Shown here one piece after another: positions 13,039 to 14,508 of a stretch of 14,508 nucleotides of DNA. The notes under the pieces are model-generated. The model had not been told where the DNA came from. It did not search any database and saw nothing but the letters and a program-made list of their open reading frames with translations. The stretch spans positions 1-14,508 of the forward strand of contig CATMOC010000028.1 of assembly GCA_950071955.1 (NCBI GenBank), given 5' to 3'. The number at the start of each line of letters is the position of its first letter. Positions within the stretch are counted from its first letter, which is position 1. The DNA comes from an uncultured Mesorhizobium sp. (GTDB taxonomy: Bacteria > Pseudomonadota > Alphaproteobacteria > Rhizobiales > Rhizobiaceae). A program made the position numbers and the translations under genes.

Positions 13039-13446
13039 CTAACGGAACTTATTGCCGTCCCATTTGATCGGAACTTCATCGCCGCCATGGCTGGACAGGT
13101 AGATATCGGGGGGATTTTCGTCGGAGAGCCTGAGACTTCCGCTCATCGTTTCCAATTCCAGATGAAGCAGGCTGCCCTTGCGAACGTAGATCAGAACGTC
13201 ACAGAGCTGCATGCCGCAGAAACCGCTCTGCGACGAGCCGCACCAGATTCCGCGGTGGTTGATGATCAGGTCGTCCCTGCCATCGCCCGTGATGTCGCGT
13301 TCGATAGCGCTCTCCGGCCGGATCGTGCCGGGGCCCTCGCATGCTTTGGAAACCTCCTGGTCGATGAGATATTTCGCCGCCTTGGACTGCGCCAGCGCCG
13401 GTGCCGATAGACCGAATACTACTAGAACACACAGGAAAAATCGCAT
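13039..13446 (-). CDS. Small exported protein with calcium-loop-like motif
   Basis: A 135-residue precursor of unknown function. The signal peptide is MRFFLCVLVVFGLSAPALA|QS. The mature part begins with a helix (KAAKYLIDQEVSKACEG) and then carries ERDITGDGRDDLIINHRGIWC, whose DxxGDGxxDL pattern matches the calcium-binding loop of FG-GAP/VCBS-type repeats; only one copy is present. A GSSQSGFCGMQLCDVLIYV segment follows, with closely spaced cysteines (at least four in the mature chain). The C-terminus is beta-like (SLRLSDENPPDIYLSSHGGD). ATG 13446 has AAGGGAG about ten bases upstream. It lies between two other exported-protein genes on the same strand with short gaps, so an operon is likely. 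Confidence 0.8.
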   Translation of the reverse strand: MRFFLCVLVVFGLSAPALAQSKAAKYLIDQEVSKACEGPGTIRPESAIERDITGDGRDDLIINHRGIWCGSSQSGFCGMQLCDVLIYVRKGSLLHLELETMSGSLRLSDENPPDIYLSSHGGDEVPIKWDGNKFR

Positions 13447-13478
13447 GGCAATGAATCTCCCTTATGAAGACCCGCACC

Positions 13479-13841
13479 TCAGGGCGCCGGACATCGATTG
13501 TACAGGCTGCCGTTGATCCTGGCCCGGTTCCTTGAAAGGATTTCGACCACGTCCGTCGTGTAGGCGATTTCCTCTTCCCCCATCCCGACGTCGCATCGTT
13601 GTTCGAAGGTGTACTTGTTGCCGCCCTTCTTCATCGACAGGATCGTACAGGACGTCTCGAAGCTCGTGACCCCCGTCCGATCGATGGACCACCTATCGTC
13701 CGAAATCTGACCGCAAGGCGTGTGGTCTGCTTGCCAGTCTCCGTAGATTTCAGAGTGGCCGGCTGCGTGGCCCTCGGCTAAGAAAAGGATTGTGAAAGCG
13801 CTGAAAAGACACGCCCGATATGGTGAAATAACCTCCATCAT
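13479..13841 (-). CDS. Small exported four-cysteine protein, unknown function
   Basis: A precursor of about 120 residues of unknown function. The signal peptide is MMEVISPYRACLFSAFTILFLAEGHAA, leaving about 95 residues beginning near HSEIYGDWQ. The mature chain has four cysteines (TPCGQI, TSCTIL, QRCDVG and the near-terminal NRCPAP), consistent with two disulfides, and a beta-rich pattern (WSIDRTGVTSFETSCTI). Start ATG 13841 is chosen because AAGGA lies nine bases upstream and the signal peptide then has normal length; upstream alternatives are ATG 13862 and TTG 13874 in the same frame. The next gene on the strand starts 32 bases after its stop. Confidence 0.75.
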   Translation of the reverse strand: MMEVISPYRACLFSAFTILFLAEGHAAGHSEIYGDWQADHTPCGQISDDRWSIDRTGVTSFETSCTILSMKKGGNKYTFEQRCDVGMGEEEIAYTTDVVEILSRNRARINGSLYNRCPAP

Positions 13842-13908
13842 ATTCTTTGTTCCTTGAGTCATCGTATCGAGCAAAATACTTCCTGCTATTTCTCAACTAA
13901 GTCAAAAA

Positions 13909-14280
13909 TCAAGGCATTTTATGAAAGCACCAGCGATAGGATGACGTCCCATATGGAAACGTCACTGTCATGTTTTTTACACCATTGATCTTGACCGTCC
14001 AGATTTCCTGTCCGCTCGGTTCACCTTGTACGTTCATGTCAAGCGTGACACGATAAGATCCATTCGATTTCTTCACTCTCACGATCGTACCGATCACTTT
14101 CGAACTGTTCAGTTCATCCCCAGAATACGATAGAGCCGTCGCATTGCTGACGTCCGAGCATCCAACGCTGCTCTCGACGAATATGCCATGACTGAGAGGC
14201 AAAGGATCTGCGGCGACCGCAATACTGGATAGAAACATGATGAACAGGCCAGTAATATTGACCAATCGGGTCGAGCGCAT
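13909..14280 (-). CDS. Small exported two-cysteine protein, unknown function
   Basis: A 123-residue precursor of unknown function. The signal peptide is MRSTRLVNITGLFIMFLSSIAVAA, cleaved near ADPLPLS. The mature chain of about 100 residues is beta-rich (IGTIVRVKKS, SYRVTLDMNV, EIWTVKINGV, MTVTFPYG) with two cysteines (SSVGCSD and YRWCFHK near the end) that could pair and close the fold. ATG 14280 is chosen: it opens a proper signal peptide and has AGGA eleven bases upstream; the open frame reaches 14337 but the added residues would spoil the signal. A TATAAT lies upstream. Base composition is lower in GC than in the transporter genes. It is probably the first gene of the four-gene minus-strand set. 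Confidence 0.75.
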   Translation of the reverse strand: MRSTRLVNITGLFIMFLSSIAVAADPLPLSHGIFVESSVGCSDVSNATALSYSGDELNSSKVIGTIVRVKKSNGSYRVTLDMNVQGEPSGQEIWTVKINGVKNMTVTFPYGTSSYRWCFHKMP

Positions 14281-14305
14281 TCCGGTCCAGTCCTGATGAA
14301 GCACG

Positions 14306-14311
14306 ATTATA
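14306..14311 (-). promoter_or_regulatory. Candidate -10 box for the minus-strand small-gene set
   Basis: A perfect TATAAT on the minus strand lies about 25 bases before ATG 14280. The matching -35 position reads CAACTC, which is poor, so this is a partial promoter match only. Confidence 0.35.
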
Positions 14312-14337
14312 ATAGACGAATTCAATTCGAGTTGCAC

Positions 14338-14508
14338 TTATTTATTGGGAGCAATGAAAAGTTGCAATCAGAGCATGACTTGCTTCCGGATGGGTCATTC
14401 GAAATGGTGTTGCCGGGGCTGGTTCACCATATGGAAGGGCTAGCCAGGCAGGCCCGCCTTCAGCATGTCCTGGAGGCCAGCGACCCCATCCCTGATCCAT
14501 GGCGATCT
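14338..14508. other. Right edge, no gene assigned; two partial open frames
   Basis: Two frames compete here. On plus, a frame opens at ATG 14296 and runs off the window (71 codons, with VLPGLVHHMEGLARQARL); it has no ribosome site and would overlap the promoter of the minus-strand gene. On minus, a frame enters from the right edge and ends at TAG 14440-14442 (22 codons, ending AGLQDMLKAGLPG); it would put a gene end upstream of the small-gene set with about 160 AT-rich bases between. I recognise neither product. GC rises again after about 14400, which suits a real gene entering from the right. Confidence 0.25.

Noticed and set aside
13000..13410. 136-codon plus-strand open frame opposite the small exported proteins
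   Set aside because: No ribosome site and no signal peptide, whereas the minus strand has a good signal peptide, start site and cysteine pattern.
1..14508. CRISPR arrays, tRNA or rRNA genes, integrases and insertion sequences
   Set aside because: No regularly spaced repeats, no tRNA or rRNA sequence recognised, and no transposase or integrase motif in any frame I read.

Overview
The window looks like the chromosome of a high-GC alphaproteobacterium, most likely Hyphomicrobiales/Rhizobiales and perhaps Phyllobacteriaceae. The reasons are strong GC bias at third codon positions, an alpha-E/transglutaminase gene pair, a Dpp/Opp-type transporter whose ATPase ends in a helix-hairpin-helix tail that I know from rhizobial NuoE and ribosomal protein L21, and small exported proteins that read like conserved rhizobial hypotheticals. 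No genus can be fixed from the sequence alone.

Layout. (1) Bases 1-130 read on the minus strand as an internal piece of a sugar phosphate isomerase/epimerase. This stops abruptly near base 126-130, where a 5'-truncated alpha-E gene begins on the plus strand, so both genes are cut at one junction. (2) A transglutaminase-like protein follows directly (875-1759). (3) After a 237-base gap with a candidate operator and promoter comes a five-domain importer: Tat-exported solute-binding protein (1997-3652), a terminator-like hairpin, two permeases (3744-4781 and 4794-5948), and one polypeptide carrying both ATPase domains plus a long acidic Ala/Pro-rich linker and a C-terminal helix-hairpin-helix (5960-8719). 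(4) An alpha/beta hydrolase of the dienelactone hydrolase/BAAT type (about 8829-9589) appears to carry a one-base frameshift near its 5' end. (5) Convergent to it is an acyl-CoA dehydrogenase-fold flavoprotein (9654-10826, minus), divergent from a HxlR-family regulator (10964-11656) across a short region with a 14-base palindrome.

(6) From about 11.75 kb the base composition drops and six short genes appear, two on plus and four on minus. Each encodes a 90-135 residue precursor with a signal peptide and usually several cysteines. I recognise no function for any of them. The last 170 bases hold no gene that can be called safely.

How the parts work together. The importer genes form a complete peptide/opine-type uptake system (binding protein, heterodimeric channel, fused heterodimeric ATPase) and are probably co-transcribed, with the hairpin after the binding-protein gene favouring excess binding protein. 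The alpha-E/transglutaminase pair belongs to a widespread ATP-grasp-linked peptide-modification cluster, but its ATP-grasp and Anbu peptidase partners are not visible here. The HxlR regulator probably controls the divergent flavoprotein. The most unusual features are the helix-hairpin-helix tail on the ABC ATPase, the island of unrelated small exported proteins, and the gene-to-gene junction at the left edge.
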